DNA of 64,000 bases from Moraxella sp. ZY210820 (GTDB lineage Bacteria > Pseudomonadota > Gammaproteobacteria > Pseudomonadales > Moraxellaceae). The stretch spans positions 1,116,001 to 1,180,000 of the forward strand of contig NZ_CP089978.1 of NCBI RefSeq assembly GCF_030674635.1. Direction: 5' to 3'. Within the stretch, counting starts at the first letter, position 1. Every line of letters begins with the position of its first letter. The notes below the pieces were generated by a model. The model ran no database searches and was not told the origin of the DNA. It was given only the letters and a program-made list of their open reading frames with translations. The position numbers and the translations under genes are program-made. This document shows, in pieces, positions 19,908 through 31,507 of this stretch.

Positions 19908-20777
19908 ATGACGGACAACAACCACCAGTTGATGCCCTTGTCAATGACCGCACCCGGTGTCAATCTTGGTGCTTATATCAATAATGTTAATCAAATTCCT
20001 ATTTTAACGCCAGAACAAGAAAAAGAGCTGGCGGAACGTTATTATTATGACCAAGATTTAGAAGCTGCAAAAATTTTAGTAATGTCGCATTTACGTTTTG
20101 TGATTCACATTGCACGCAGTTATGCAGGATATGGGTTACCACAGGGAGATTTAATTCAAGAAGGGAATTTAGGTTTAATGAAGGCAGTTAAACGTTTTGA
20201 TCCAAATATGGGCGTACGTTTGGTTTCATTTGCCGTACATTGGATTAAAGCAGAAATTCATGAATATGTGATTCGTAACTGGCGTATTGTTAAAATTGCG
20301 ACAACTAAAGCACAGCGTAAATTATTTTTTAATTTACGTAGCTTAAAAAAATCAAGTAAAAAATTAAATCTCGAAGAGGCTCAAGCCATTGCCAATGATT
20401 TAAATGTTACCGTTGAGCAAGTGCTTGAAATGGAAGGGCGTTTAACGGCTTATGATGCTGCTTTTGAAGCACAAAATGATGACGATGATGAACAATCGCA
20501 TAGTGTTGCTCCTGCTTTATATTTAGAAGATAATCGTTATGATCCAGCACGTTTAATTGAAGAAGATGATTGGGAAGAGCAAAATACAGCATCACTCCAT
20601 CAAGCAATGCAAAGTTTAGATGATCGTTCACGTCATATTTTACAACGTCGTTGGCTTGATGAAGATAAATCTACCTTGCATGAGTTGGCTGCGGAATATA
20701 ATGTTTCAGCAGAACGTATTCGTCAGCTTGAAAAAAATGCAATGGATAAAATTAAAACGGCAATGTTGGCGGGTTAA
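19908..20777 (+). CDS. rpoH: RNA polymerase heat-shock sigma factor, sigma-32
   Basis: Directs RNA polymerase to heat-shock promoters such as the one seen upstream of groES in this window. The 290-residue protein has region 1.2/2.1 (PILTPEQEKELAERYYYDQDLEAA), region 2.2-2.4 with the core-binding GDLIQEGNLGLMKAVKRFDP and WIKAEIHEYVIRNWRIVKIATTKAQRKLFF (RpoH box), and a region 4 helix-turn-helix (LHELAAEYNVSAERIRQLEKNAM). ATG 19908 follows TTTGGAGAATGT. It is followed by a DUF423 gene. Confidence 0.95.
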   Translation: MTDNNHQLMPLSMTAPGVNLGAYINNVNQIPILTPEQEKELAERYYYDQDLEAAKILVMSHLRFVIHIARSYAGYGLPQGDLIQEGNLGLMKAVKRFDPNMGVRLVSFAVHWIKAEIHEYVIRNWRIVKIATTKAQRKLFFNLRSLKKSSKKLNLEEAQAIANDLNVTVEQVLEMEGRLTAYDAAFEAQNDDDDEQSHSVAPALYLEDNRYDPARLIEEDDWEEQNTASLHQAMQSLDDRSRHILQRRWLDEDKSTLHELAAEYNVSAERIRQLEKNAMDKIKTAMLAG

Positions 20778-20819
20778 GCAAAAGACTAAAATGATGATAT
20801 ATCAAAAGAGAGATAAATT

Positions 20820-21188
20820 ATGTGGTTAATGATTGCAAGTTTAAATATGGCATTAGCTGTCGTGCTAGGTGCATTTGGGGCTCATGGTTTAAAGAATATG
20901 GCAACAGCTCAACAGCTTGCTTGGTGGGCAACGGCAACAGATTATTTTTTCTACCACGCACTAGGTTTATTAGCATTAGCAGTTTTACATAAAATCAATA
21001 GCTTATTTCCGATTAAAGCTAGTTTTATCTGTATTCAGCTTGGTATCGTCTTATTTTGTGGTTCATTATATATTATGGGAGTTGGAGCGACATCAAGTTT
21101 AGGTATGATTACTCCGATTGGTGGTTTATTCATGATTATTGGTTGGTTATTATTAGCATTTAATGCCTTAAAATATCGTAAAATGTAG
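20820..21188 (+). CDS. DUF423 family membrane protein
   Basis: A 122-residue protein with four hydrophobic segments, including the family signature LGAFGAHGLKN near residue 20, TDYFFYHALGLLAL and the C-terminal TPIGGLFMIIGWLLLAF. DUF423 (YgdD-like) inner-membrane proteins are of unknown function. It starts 42 bp after rpoH and is followed within 10 bp by thiS, so it may be cotranscribed with the thiamin genes. Confidence 0.85.
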   Translation: MWLMIASLNMALAVVLGAFGAHGLKNMATAQQLAWWATATDYFFYHALGLLALAVLHKINSLFPIKASFICIQLGIVLFCGSLYIMGVGATSSLGMITPIGGLFMIIGWLLLAFNALKYRKM

Positions 21189-21197
21189 GGTAAAATG

Positions 21198-21395
21198 ATG
21201 AAAATTTATTTAAATGGCGAATTGATTGAAACATCTGCACAAATTTTACTAGAGTTGATTGATGGTTTAGATTTACAAGGGCAACGATTTGCGGTAGAAA
21301 TGAATGAACAAATTATCAGTAAATCAAAATTTGCTGATACGCCATTAACAGAACACGCAAAAATTGAAATTATCCAAGCCGTTGGTGGTGGTTGA
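21198..21395 (+). CDS. thiS: Sulfur carrier protein ThiS
   Basis: Small ubiquitin-like sulfur carrier for the thiazole moiety of thiamin; its C-terminal glycine is adenylated and thiocarboxylated. The 65-residue protein starts MKIYLNGELIE and ends IIQAVGGG, with the needed terminal Gly-Gly. ATG 21198 is preferred over the adjacent ATG 21195 because of spacing to GTAGGG. It precedes thiG. No TPP riboswitch was recognised nearby. Confidence 0.92.
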   Translation: MKIYLNGELIETSAQILLELIDGLDLQGQRFAVEMNEQIISKSKFADTPLTEHAKIEIIQAVGGG

Positions 21396-21468
21396 ATATA
21401 GTTTGAATGGCGTTATTCCATTTCAACCTAGATAAATATGATATTGAAAACAAGATTAGGTTTAGATT

Positions 21469-22260
21469 ATGCACACACAAGATAGCCCATTAATGATCGG
21501 TTCACGTCAATTTAATTCACGTTTATTGGTCGGTACAGGTAAATATAAAGATTTACAAGAAACGGATTTAGCCATTCAAGCGAGTGGAGCAGAAATCGTT
21601 ACTGTTGCTATTCGCCGAGTAAATATTGGACAAGACCCTAATCAACCCAATTTGTTATCGGTTATTCCACCTGAAAAATATACGATTTTACCAAATACTG
21701 CAGGCTGTTTTGATGCTAATAGTGCAGTAAGAACTTGTATGTTGGCTCGTGAGTTATTAGATGGTCATAATTTAGTTAAATTAGAAGTTTTAGGCGATGA
21801 AAAAACACTTTATCCTAATGTAACTGAAACATTGAAAGCCGCACGCACGCTGATTGATGATGGTTTTGACATCATGGTTTATACGTCTGATGACCCAATT
21901 GTTGCTAAAGAATTAGAAGATATGGGCTGTGTGGCGATTATGCCATTGGGTAGTTTAATTGGTTCAGGTTTAGGCATTTTAAATCCACATACCATTTCAA
22001 TTATCAAAGAAAATGCTAAAGTCCCTGTATTGGTTGATGCTGGTGTAGGCACGGCGAGTGATGCGGCAATTGCAATGGAATTAGGTTGTGATGGTGTATT
22101 GATGAATACCGCAATTGCCCAAGCACAAAATCCAATTTTAATGGCTTCAGCAATGAAAAAAGCAGTCGAAGCAGGACGAGAAGCCTTTTTAGCAGGGCGT
22201 ATGCCACGCAAACGTATGGCAAATGCAAGCTCTCCTGAAACGGGTTATTTTTTTAAATAA
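21469..22260 (+). CDS. thiG: Thiazole synthase
   Basis: Forms the thiazole phosphate of thiamin from 1-deoxyxylulose-5-phosphate, dehydroglycine and ThiS thiocarboxylate. The 263-residue TIM barrel has [10 protein letters not shown] with the active-site Lys region near residue 25, [37 protein letters not shown] (Schiff-base lysine), [13 protein letters not shown] and [31 protein letters not shown]. It follows thiS by 73 bp. Confidence 0.95.
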   Translation: MHTQDSPLMIGSRQFNSRLLVGTGKYKDLQETDLAIQASGAEIVTVAIRRVNIGQDPNQPNLLSVIPPEKYTILPNTAGCFDANSAVRTCMLARELLDGHNLVKLEVLGDEKTLYPNVTETLKAARTLIDDGFDIMVYTSDDPIVAKELEDMGCVAIMPLGSLIGSGLGILNPHTISIIKENAKVPVLVDAGVGTASDAAIAMELGCDGVLMNTAIAQAQNPILMASAMKKAVEAGREAFLAGRMPRKRMANASSPETGYFFK

Positions 22261-22346
22261 TGTGTTTGCAATATATGATGTAAATGTTTAAATTTACATC
22301 ATATCATTGAAAATTTACATTGTTTTTGTTTATAAAGGTTTATACC

Positions 22347-23229
<883 letters not shown>

Positions 23230-23254
23230 TCATAACTAAGGAGATGTTTTTATA

Positions 23255-23995
23255 TTAAAAATCATCTTTCATCTGCCGTAAACGACTAAATTCATCAACA
23301 TTTAACACACGCAAAAATGGATTAGTCTCCAATTCCAAAGCGATTGTACTTGGAATAGTCGGTAAATTTTGTTGGCGTAATTGTTCAATTTCATTGGCAC
23401 GTTGTTGAATTGCCACATTATCAGGCTCAACGTGTAAGGCAAATTTTGCATTACCTAAGGTGTATTCATGTGAACAGTAAACCGCTGTGCGTGGTGGTAA
23501 AGCGGATAAACGATTGAGAGAATGATACATTTGTTCGTGTGTTCCTTCAAAAACACGACCACAACCCATAACAAATAAAGTATCGCCACAGAATACAACA
23601 TCTAAAGCATCAATAAAATAACTAATATGTCCTAAGGTATGTCCTGCTGTTAAAATCACATTCACATCTAAACCATTAAACTCAAAATGTTGTTCATGCT
23701 CTAATTTAATTTGGGCATGGGGAATATTGTCAAATTCCAAAGCGGGTGCAAATACTTGAGCTGTAGGATATTGTGTGATTAAACCCGCAATACCATTGGT
23801 ATGGTCTGCATGATGATGAGTAATCCAAATTTGTTGCACATTAAGCTGATATTGTTGGCAATAATTAATAACCAATTCATGTTCTGTTGGATCAATAACT
23901 ACAGTATGTTGATTGCGAGTATCTTCCAGTAAAAAGATATAATTTTGTAGCTGATTTTTTACATCAAGTGTATGAATTTTAAATGGAGCAGACAT
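23255..23995 (-). CDS. gloB: Hydroxyacylglutathione hydrolase (glyoxalase II)
   Basis: Hydrolyses S-lactoylglutathione to lactate and glutathione, completing methylglyoxal detoxification. The 246-residue metallo-beta-lactamase-fold protein has the dinuclear metal motif THHHADHT near residue 58, further metal ligands in TAGHTLGHISYF and FCGDTLFVMGCGR, and the substrate-binding YCSHEYTLGNAKFA. It shares the window with glutathione reductase. The next gene upstream on the same strand ends 18 bp away. Confidence 0.95.
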   Translation of the reverse strand: MSAPFKIHTLDVKNQLQNYIFLLEDTRNQHTVVIDPTEHELVINYCQQYQLNVQQIWITHHHADHTNGIAGLITQYPTAQVFAPALEFDNIPHAQIKLEHEQHFEFNGLDVNVILTAGHTLGHISYFIDALDVVFCGDTLFVMGCGRVFEGTHEQMYHSLNRLSALPPRTAVYCSHEYTLGNAKFALHVEPDNVAIQQRANEIEQLRQQNLPTIPSTIALELETNPFLRVLNVDEFSRLRQMKDDF

Positions 23996-24013
23996 GGATA
24001 TTATTCCTTACAA

Positions 24014-24487
24014 TTATTTCTTAGCAAATTGAATGCTATCTAACGGTGGAATCAGTTGGTCAATATCTTGAGCGGTCATATTATCAAGTAAGCTTAAATC
24101 TCCAGTAATATTCCATTGCTTTTCATCATCAATGGGTTTCGGTAAGCGAGCTTCTAGCCAATCACAAATGACATCGGGTGGAAAGTCGGCATGATTACAT
24201 TCAATTACCCATGCTAAAAACTCATCAGCACCGCCATTCATATACGGTGGTGGCGAGACAGGTAAAAAGCGAGTTGGTAAACGTTCATTGACTGAAAGAT
24301 AATTCAATACATGACCTAATTCTTGCACCGTTTGCCATGCCAAAGGGTGTTTGATATTGATTTTAAACTTAAACCACCAAATGTTATCCTGCTCATAAGC
24401 ATAGGCTAAAATATTATCAGCTTGTACACTAGGTACTTTGTTAAAGAACTCAACTAGGCGTTGAAAAGTTTGTTTATTTTGTGTCAT
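24014..24487 (-). CDS. Hypothetical protein
   Basis: A soluble protein of about 157 residues beginning MTQNKQTFQRLVEFFNKVPS. It is rich in Trp and Asp (IWWFKFKINIKHPLAWQTVQELGH, then GGADEFLAWVIECNHADFPPDVICDWLE). I do not recognise it. The frame extends to 24523, but the upstream ATGs lie inside or at the edge of the maeB terminator, so ATG 24487 is the likely start. It lies just upstream of gloB on the same strand and may be cotranscribed with it. Confidence 0.6.
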   Translation of the reverse strand: MTQNKQTFQRLVEFFNKVPSVQADNILAYAYEQDNIWWFKFKINIKHPLAWQTVQELGHVLNYLSVNERLPTRFLPVSPPPYMNGGADEFLAWVIECNHADFPPDVICDWLEARLPKPIDDEKQWNITGDLSLLDNMTAQDIDQLIPPLDSIQFAKK

Positions 24488-24505
24488 CGTACAAATTCCC
24501 ATGAA

Positions 24506-24541
24506 AAATACCTTATTATACAATGATAATAAGGTATTTAA
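24506..24541 (-). terminator. Intrinsic terminator after maeB
   Basis: On the minus strand AATACCTTATTAT pairs with ATAATAAGGTATT around a short loop and is followed by TTTTT. It lies about 12 bp past the maeB stop. Confidence 0.8.
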
Positions 24542-24553
24542 TCAAATCAAAAA

Positions 24554-26821
24554 TTAATTTTCTTGATTTTGTACTTCAACAACCGTTAAAGCTGTCATGT
24601 TAACAATACGGCGTGATGTTGTAGTTGGTGTTAAGATATTAATTGGTTTATTAGCACCCAATAAAATTGGACCAATGACTACACTACCAGTAATCGCTTT
24701 TACCAAGTTAAATGCAATATTAGCTGCATCAAGATTTGGCATAATCAATAAATTTGCTGAACCTTTGTAGCGTGAATTTGGGAATGCAAATTGACGAATA
24801 CTTTCATCTAAAGCTGCATCGGCGTGCATTTCACCTTCTACCGCTAATTCTGGTGCTTTTTCACTTAAAATTTGATAGACTTCACGCATTTTTTGTGCTG
24901 ATGGGTCATGTTGGTTACTACCAAAACTTGAGTGAGAAAGTAAGGCAATACGTGGTTCTACGCCAAAACGTTTCACTTCTTCTGCTGCTAAAATTGTCAA
25001 TTCTGCAAGCTGTTCTGCTGTTGGATTGGTATTAACATAAGTATCAGCGATAAACAAATTACGCTCATTTAAGTTTAATAAGTTCATTGCGAAGTAGTTT
25101 TTGTGCCCATCTTTCAAACCAATTACATTATTCACAAAGTCTAAATGTACACCATAGCTTGAATAAGTACCGCACAACATACCATCAGCTTTACCATATT
25201 TTACCAATAAAGAAGCAATTAAGGTTGAACGACGACGTGCTTCACGTTTAGCAAATTCAAGTGAAATACCTTTACGTTTCATGATTTCATAATAATCTTG
25301 CCAAAATTGTTCATAATCAGGATTTTTTTCTTGATCGACAATTTCAATATTTACACCATTTTGTAAACTTAAACCTAACTGTTGAATATTTGCCTCAATA
25401 ATTGCAGTACGACCAACCAACACTGGATAAGCTAAACCTTCATCAACCACGACTTGTGCAGCACGCAATACACGTAAATCTTCACCTTCAGCATAAGCGA
25501 TACGTTTTGGAGCAGTTTTTGCTTGGTTAAAGATAGGTTTCATCACAAAGGCAGAGTTATAAACAAACTCTGAAAGTTTTTGATGATATGCATCCCAATC
25601 TTCAATTGGGCGAGTCGCTACGCCAGTATCCATTGCTGCTTTAGCAATTGCAGGAGCAATTTCCAAAATTAAGCGTTGGTCTAATGGACCAGGGATTAAA
25701 TAATCACGTCCAAAAGTTTTTGCTTTTTCACCATAAGCAGAACTTTCAGTTTGTACATGTGCTAAACGTGCAATCGCATGAACGCACGCCAATTTCATTT
25801 CTTCATTAATTACTGTTGCACCAACATCTAATGCACCACGGAAGATGTAAGGGAAACATAAGGCATTATTAATTTGGTTTGGATAGTCTGAACGTCCTGT
25901 TGCCATAATCACGTCAGAACGAACGGCAAATGCGTCAGCTGGTAAAATCTCTGGGTTTGGATTGGCTAAAGCAAAGATAATAGGGTCTTTTGCCATACGT
26001 TTAACCATATCAGGTGTTAAAACGTTTGGTGCAGATAGACCTAAAAACATATCAGCGTCATCGATGACTTCAGATAATTTAGTAAATTCAGTGTCTTGTT
26101 TATATGGTTCAGTATATTCGTTTAAATCTGTGCGAGATGTGGTTAATAAACCATTTACATCAGCGACAAAGATATTTTTCTTTTGTACGCCCAAAGCACA
26201 TAATAAACCTAAACAGGATAGGGCAGCAGCACCTGCACCAGATACACAGATTTTAATATCTTCAATTTTTTTATTGACTAATTTTAATGCATTAATTAAA
26301 CCTGCACTCACAATAATTGCTGTACCATGTTGGTCATCATGGAATACAGGAATATTCATACGCTCACGCAAGGTACGTTCAATATAAAAACACTCAGGTG
26401 CTTTAATATCTTCTAAATTGATACCGCCAAAAGTAGGCTCTAGTGCTGATACTACACTAATAAATTTATCTGGGTCAGTTTCTGCAACTTCGATATCAAA
26501 AACATCTACCCCAGCAAATTTTTTAAATAAGACCCCTTTACCTTCCATCACAGGTTTTGAAGCTAAAGCACCAATATTTCCTAAGCCTAATACTGCAGTA
26601 CCATTACTAATTACAGCAACCAAATTACCACGAGCAGTATAACGTGCTGCATTAGAAGGGTCTTTGGCAATTTCTAAACACGGTTCAGCAACGCCAGGTG
26701 AATATGCTAAAGCTAAATCACGTTGGTTAGCTAATGGTTTACTTGGTGTAACGCTAATTTTTCCAGGTTTTGGAAATTCATGATAATGTAAGGCTTGTTG
26801 CTTTAAAGTTTGAGCAGTCAT
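24554..26821 (-). CDS. maeB: NADP-dependent malic enzyme, MaeB type
   Basis: Oxidatively decarboxylates malate to pyruvate, supplying NADPH. The 755-residue protein has the MaeB layout: an N-terminal malic enzyme domain ([77 protein letters not shown]) and a C-terminal phosphotransacetylase-like domain from about residue 430 ([19 protein letters not shown] ... [14 protein letters not shown]). The latter usually lacks transacetylase activity and acts in regulation by acetyl-CoA. With ppsA in this window it can provide PEP from malate via pyruvate. Confidence 0.95.
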   Translation of the reverse strand: MTAQTLKQQALHYHEFPKPGKISVTPSKPLANQRDLALAYSPGVAEPCLEIAKDPSNAARYTARGNLVAVISNGTAVLGLGNIGALASKPVMEGKGVLFKKFAGVDVFDIEVAETDPDKFISVVSALEPTFGGINLEDIKAPECFYIERTLRERMNIPVFHDDQHGTAIIVSAGLINALKLVNKKIEDIKICVSGAGAAALSCLGLLCALGVQKKNIFVADVNGLLTTSRTDLNEYTEPYKQDTEFTKLSEVIDDADMFLGLSAPNVLTPDMVKRMAKDPIIFALANPNPEILPADAFAVRSDVIMATGRSDYPNQINNALCFPYIFRGALDVGATVINEEMKLACVHAIARLAHVQTESSAYGEKAKTFGRDYLIPGPLDQRLILEIAPAIAKAAMDTGVATRPIEDWDAYHQKLSEFVYNSAFVMKPIFNQAKTAPKRIAYAEGEDLRVLRAAQVVVDEGLAYPVLVGRTAIIEANIQQLGLSLQNGVNIEIVDQEKNPDYEQFWQDYYEIMKRKGISLEFAKREARRRSTLIASLLVKYGKADGMLCGTYSSYGVHLDFVNNVIGLKDGHKNYFAMNLLNLNERNLFIADTYVNTNPTAEQLAELTILAAEEVKRFGVEPRIALLSHSSFGSNQHDPSAQKMREVYQILSEKAPELAVEGEMHADAALDESIRQFAFPNSRYKGSANLLIMPNLDAANIAFNLVKAITGSVVIGPILLGANKPINILTPTTTSRRIVNMTALTVVEVQNQEN

Positions 26822-26980
26822 TACTTAAAAATCCTATGAACAGAGAATAGTAAAAAATATTCTAACTATACCACCGAATGCCAAAATTATACAGTCAAAA
26901 ATAACGATTAAAGTCTAAAAAACAATCATAAATTTTGCTAAGGCATAAGGTTAAGTGCTTAATTTTTGGTAACTAATTAA

Positions 26981-28168
26981 TTAAAATCCATCTGCTAATG
27001 CAACACCTAAACCAAAATAAGTCGCACGATGATTATAATCAATTAGACTTTCGCCATAGCCATCAAATACTTGGAAATGTCCACGCAATTTACCATAAAT
27101 CGGAAATGTCCAGTCAAATTGCACAGCACCATGACTATCATTACCGCCTTTTAATGAATGACGTAACATTAAAGCAAAATTGTGTTGATTATGTTGATAA
27201 TAAGCTGTTAAATCGCCTTGACCGATATAATTTTCGATATTAGGATTATTATCATCTTTAGCCTTAGCCTCAGGTATACGTATCCAAGGGCGTAACATCA
27301 AGGCAAAATTATTTTTTTCAAATCCTGCATGGAATGTTACACGATTCCAGCTGCGAGAAAATGGATCAGAACTACCATTGGATTGATGGTTAAAACCAAC
27401 ACCTAATAAACGTGCATTTAAACCCAATACATTATAATTGGTACGGAACATAAGCATAGCTTCAGGTTCATAATTGGTTTCACGGAATGGGCGTGATTCT
27501 TCGCCATTATACACTTGCCAACGTGATGATTGCGTATAGCCAAGCCATATATCGCCATTATCGCCAAAAATATTTTCAACCGCTTTGGTTTTAAGTGAAA
27601 GTTGAAATTTAGACTCTAAAGAATCATAATTTTTAGCCGCTGTAACTGTATTGAGCGGATTTTCACTTTTGGGCATCGTATTTTTATCAGTTGTTACAAA
27701 TAGCGGTAAAACATAAGTCGGTTGGTAAGTATGAATATTCCATGTACCTAATTTACTGTCTGGAGACAATTCCCAATGACGGTCTAAAAATGAAATATTA
27801 GGATTAAAATCATCGCCTGCACTAAACAATTCAGTATTGTTCCAATTATGGGCAATTTTTTCTTTTAATGTCGCATTTTCATCTAAATTGGCTTGTTTTA
27901 CCAAACTTACAAATTGTTTTTCCGCCTGTTGCTCTTGCAAAACTTGCTGTTTTTGTTGTTCATCTAAACGAAATAATGTGTCATAACATTCTAAACGTTG
28001 TGCATTAGCAGAAATGGCAACACAAGCATTAACCGATGTTGGCTGTAATGTTGGCGATTGAATAGTAATAGGGTCAGTCTTTGCCTTATCAGTATCTGCA
28101 AGGACATAAGGGCTATACAGTAAGGCAATACCACTAAGACTGTAAAGGGAGAAATGTAATTTATTCAT
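26981..28168 (-). CDS. pldA: Outer-membrane phospholipase A
   Basis: Calcium-dependent outer-membrane phospholipase A1/A2 that hydrolyses phospholipids mislocated to the outer leaflet. The 395-residue protein has a signal peptide (LYSLSGIALLYSPYVLA), a periplasmic N-terminal extension of about 130 residues with a coiled coil, and a beta barrel carrying the catalytic signature FNHQSNGSSDPFSRSWNRV (His and Ser of the active site, with Ca-binding Ser/Arg). WLGYTQSSRWQVYNGEESRPFRE is the first barrel region typical of the family. The barrel ends with a Phe, as usual for outer-membrane proteins. Confidence 0.92.
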   Translation of the reverse strand: MNKLHFSLYSLSGIALLYSPYVLADTDKAKTDPITIQSPTLQPTSVNACVAISANAQRLECYDTLFRLDEQQKQQVLQEQQAEKQFVSLVKQANLDENATLKEKIAHNWNNTELFSAGDDFNPNISFLDRHWELSPDSKLGTWNIHTYQPTYVLPLFVTTDKNTMPKSENPLNTVTAAKNYDSLESKFQLSLKTKAVENIFGDNGDIWLGYTQSSRWQVYNGEESRPFRETNYEPEAMLMFRTNYNVLGLNARLLGVGFNHQSNGSSDPFSRSWNRVTFHAGFEKNNFALMLRPWIRIPEAKAKDDNNPNIENYIGQGDLTAYYQHNQHNFALMLRHSLKGGNDSHGAVQFDWTFPIYGKLRGHFQVFDGYGESLIDYNHRATYFGLGVALADGF

Positions 28169-28202
28169 AAATTAAAATAAATGATGAAATGATAAAAATA
28201 TT

Positions 28203-28322
28203 CCATTCTCAATTTACAATCATGATATTGATATGATTCACATCATTTAATTTTGTACGGGCGGAAAATCTTCCGCCCCTACGCAACATCAATATTCATG
28301 AGTTACAATTCATTGAGAATGG
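28203..28322. repeat. Nested inverted-repeat element (MITE-like), 120 bp
   Basis: Outer inverted repeats CCATTCTCAA (28203-28212) and TTGAGAATGG (28313-28322) flank a central GTACGGGCGGAA/TTCCGCCCCTAC palindrome (28255-28282). It lies between the pldA start and the 3' end of the M16 protease gene. It has the same design as the elements at 43879 and 57280. Confidence 0.8.
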
Positions 28323-28363
28323 CGTTACAAACAAAAAACTATATGTGATATATTGCTCTAAAT

Positions 28364-31282
28364 TCAATCAATTTGAAATACTTCAAAGCCTAATTGCTCT
28401 AAGTTCTCACGTTGATTAAATGGAGCAACCACTGATTTACTCGCCAATTCAGGACGTAAATATTCACGAGCAATGCGTTGCAAATCTTCAAGTGTAACAT
28501 TTAAGATTTTTTGACGCATGGCTTTACGGAATGTTGGTGTACGTTGATGTAAATAGGCATAACACGCACCAATCGCCTCACCTGCTGGAGAGCCAGGTTT
28601 ATCCATACTTGCGATTAAACCTAAAATAGCTTCTTCTAATTGATGTGGTTGTTGCGGTTCATTAAGTAACCAATTAATTGCATGGTCAAAATCAGCAAAA
28701 GTTTCTGTTAAGCGTGGGTCACGGTAGCTATAAAAACGGAATGAACACGCATTACCATCATAACCTGCACCGCCACCATAAGCACCACCTTGTTCACGAA
28801 TCGCACTATGTAAGAAACCATTGCGTAAATAACCACCAAGTACCATAAATGGCACAGCGTCAGGGTGAGAAACATCTACCGCAGGATAAGCTGTTGCACA
28901 GAATTGTACATTCGCTTGCATAAGCCATGCTTGATGTTGGGTATTTTGATGGCGTGCAACTTGTTGAACAGTTTTGGCTTGTTGTGGTTGTTGCAATTGA
29001 TACCATACATTTTGCACTTCTTCCAATAAACGTTCACTTTGTTGTGCTTCACACACCAATAAAAATTGTTTTTTTGCTGTGAGTAAACGTTGATGAATGG
29101 CTTGTACCGCATCGATAAATTGTTGATAAGCCACATCATCTTGTTCGATTTTGGCTAAAGTATCACGTAACCATACAAACGCAGGTAAACCTGTATTGGC
29201 ATAATCACGATTTTCTAAAGCACTATGATGACGTGATGCGGTTTGCATAGCGTATTGATGTGCGACACCAGATAATTGGCTTTGCCAACGGTTTTTACGC
29301 TGTTGTAATAACTCAATAATACGCTCTTTTTCATCAAAACGTAATTGTTCAAATGTTGTTTTTAATAAAGAAATTGCATCAAGTTTTGACGTTAAAGATT
29401 TAGTGGTTAAAGTCGTCCACGCACTAATTTTATCTTTATCATTGACTACACTACGGGTTGAAACCCCCATACCAATACCGCCTGTATGAGCAGTTTGTAA
29501 TTGTTGTAGTGTTAAATAGTCCCATTCGCCTGCACCTACTTCGCCCATTAAAATGGTTAAAATTGAGAAATAAGGCGAATTAATCACATCATCATCAAGA
29601 TGAATGAGTACTTGTTGATAATATAAACCATTTGTTCCTGCTGTATATAAATTCAACGGAACATCGGTATTATTGACTAAAATTTCACGCAACTGACCTT
29701 GTACAATATGCAAATCAGCAGGAATATCGTCTAAACCCACTTTTGGCAATAAATCTAAATCATCAGGTGTATTTTGGCGAATGCGTAAATCTTCTGTTTG
29801 CTTGTGAATCTTGGCTTTATCATCATCAGTTAATTTTGCGGTAATATCAGCTAAGCGATCTAATTCAGCTTGCTGTTCACGTTTTGAAACTTCATTATCG
29901 GGCTGTAAAGTTAAACGTACACGGTGTGGATTATCAATTAAGTAAGTTTGAATTAAATTTGATACCCACATCGGGTCTTGTAATTCTTGTTTTACTTGGT
30001 TTAAAGCACTATCCACGTCCCATAAACTGATTGGATCATAGTGATGAATTGGAGCATTTAAACCTTGCAACATTACATTTAAACCATAAGGCATACCATC
30101 GCCACTGACTTCCCGTTGATGAAGTTCAATTTGATGTAAAATAGCTTCAATTAATTCTGGGTCGGCAGGTTTGCTTGCCACATCACGTAAAATATCAAAT
30201 ACGCCTTGTTCAAATTGTTCAGCATGTTCAGGATTTGAGCCTTGAACGCCACAATAGAATGTCATTTCAAAATTGCTATCATCAATACCCATCATTGGCG
30301 ATGTCGCTTGGGCATAATCGCACGTTTCTAAATAATGACGTAATGGCGATGCTGAATTTTCCAGTAATACACCTTCAACTAAACGCATACCTAAACGCAC
30401 TTTTAAATCACTGGCTTGCGGTAATAACCATGCTAATAAATGATAAGTTTTATCACTTAAATCGCCACCATCATTGGCATATTGTTCAACGACTTGAATC
30501 GGAGCTGTTAAACGTGTTTCAGGGGTAGAATGTAAAGTTTCTCCACGTTCAAACTTAGCTAAAACAGGTGCAAATTGGCTATGTAATTCATCAACAGGAC
30601 GATTACCAAAAGTCATAAACACCGAATTACTTGGGTGATAATGCGATTGATAAAACTCGACTAGTTGTTCATAAGTTAAATCGGGAATATTTTTGGGGTC
30701 GCCACCAGAATTATAATGATAAGTGGTATGTGGATATAAATGATGTGCTAAATGGTAATAAAGCTGTGATGAAGGAGAACTCATCGCTCCTTTCATTTCA
30801 TTAAATACAACACCTTTATAGACTGCTTGCTCATTTTCCAATTCAATACGGATACCTTCCTGAGCAAAATCCAAAGGATTTAAATTTGGTGCAAAAACAG
30901 CATCTAAATAAACGGCTAGTAAATTATCATAATCTTTAATATTTTGCGTAGCAAAAGGATAAGCTGTCCAATCCGATGATGTAAATGCATTCATGAAGGT
31001 ATTGAGTGAACGGCGAATCATCAAGAAAAATGGGTCTCGTACAGGGAATTGTTGAGAACCACATAAAACGGTATGTTCTAAAATATGGGCTTTACCTGTA
31101 GAATCCATTGGTTGTGTGCGGAATGCGACTAAAAATACATTTTCATCGGAATGATGAGCTAAATGGTAGTGAATTGCACCCGTTTTTTTATGTTGATAAT
31201 GTTGTACTTCAATGCCCAATGATGGCATGGCTTGTTGTGAAATCAGTTTAAAATCTTGATGGCTAGATGTTGGAAATGTCAT
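28364..31282 (-). CDS. M16C metallopeptidase, PreP-like
   Basis: A 972-residue zinc peptidase related to presequence protease PreP/insulinase-like enzymes, which close around short unfolded peptides and degrade them. The inverted zinc motif HILEHTVLCGS is near residue 75 with the downstream acidic ligand in GVVFNEMKGAMSSP (around residue 155). The family-specific YPFATQNIKDYDNLLAVYLDAVFAP and the C-terminal REQGGAYGGGAGYDGN (substrate-binding Arg/Tyr of the second half) are present. No signal peptide is visible, so it is probably cytoplasmic. It is transcribed alone. Confidence 0.9.
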   Translation of the reverse strand: MTFPTSSHQDFKLISQQAMPSLGIEVQHYQHKKTGAIHYHLAHHSDENVFLVAFRTQPMDSTGKAHILEHTVLCGSQQFPVRDPFFLMIRRSLNTFMNAFTSSDWTAYPFATQNIKDYDNLLAVYLDAVFAPNLNPLDFAQEGIRIELENEQAVYKGVVFNEMKGAMSSPSSQLYYHLAHHLYPHTTYHYNSGGDPKNIPDLTYEQLVEFYQSHYHPSNSVFMTFGNRPVDELHSQFAPVLAKFERGETLHSTPETRLTAPIQVVEQYANDGGDLSDKTYHLLAWLLPQASDLKVRLGMRLVEGVLLENSASPLRHYLETCDYAQATSPMMGIDDSNFEMTFYCGVQGSNPEHAEQFEQGVFDILRDVASKPADPELIEAILHQIELHQREVSGDGMPYGLNVMLQGLNAPIHHYDPISLWDVDSALNQVKQELQDPMWVSNLIQTYLIDNPHRVRLTLQPDNEVSKREQQAELDRLADITAKLTDDDKAKIHKQTEDLRIRQNTPDDLDLLPKVGLDDIPADLHIVQGQLREILVNNTDVPLNLYTAGTNGLYYQQVLIHLDDDVINSPYFSILTILMGEVGAGEWDYLTLQQLQTAHTGGIGMGVSTRSVVNDKDKISAWTTLTTKSLTSKLDAISLLKTTFEQLRFDEKERIIELLQQRKNRWQSQLSGVAHQYAMQTASRHHSALENRDYANTGLPAFVWLRDTLAKIEQDDVAYQQFIDAVQAIHQRLLTAKKQFLLVCEAQQSERLLEEVQNVWYQLQQPQQAKTVQQVARHQNTQHQAWLMQANVQFCATAYPAVDVSHPDAVPFMVLGGYLRNGFLHSAIREQGGAYGGGAGYDGNACSFRFYSYRDPRLTETFADFDHAINWLLNEPQQPHQLEEAILGLIASMDKPGSPAGEAIGACYAYLHQRTPTFRKAMRQKILNVTLEDLQRIAREYLRPELASKSVVAPFNQRENLEQLGFEVFQID

Positions 31283-31360
31283 AGTTTAACCTTGCAGATG
31301 TTATTTTAACATGAGTTTGGTTTGATAAATAATTATAACTTATTGAATATAAAAGAATAA

Positions 31361-31385
31361 GTAGGGTGCATAGTATGCACCTTAC
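31361..31385. repeat. GTAGGGTGCAT palindromic repeat
   Basis: GTAGGGTGCAT and ATGCACCTTAC form a 25-bp inverted repeat between the M16 protease start and the dnaG 3' end; it belongs to the GGTGC class of the palindrome family. Confidence 0.8.
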
Positions 31386-31507
31386 GAGTACCAATCTTTT
31401 AATATCAAATTGTTATGGAGATAAATATCAAAATTTCCACATCTTACACCAAAAAAATGAGAAAGTATAATGATTTTATGTACAGAGAGCGTATTTATTT
31501 GCTGTAT

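Noticed and set aside
21396-21468. TPP riboswitch in the thiS-thiG region
   Set aside because: The gap is short and shows no CUGAGA or related conserved TPP motif.
28876-29139. Minus-strand 87-codon ORF within the M16 protease gene
   Set aside because: Same strand but different frame inside a continuous 972-codon gene with intact motifs; composition is that of an out-of-frame reading.
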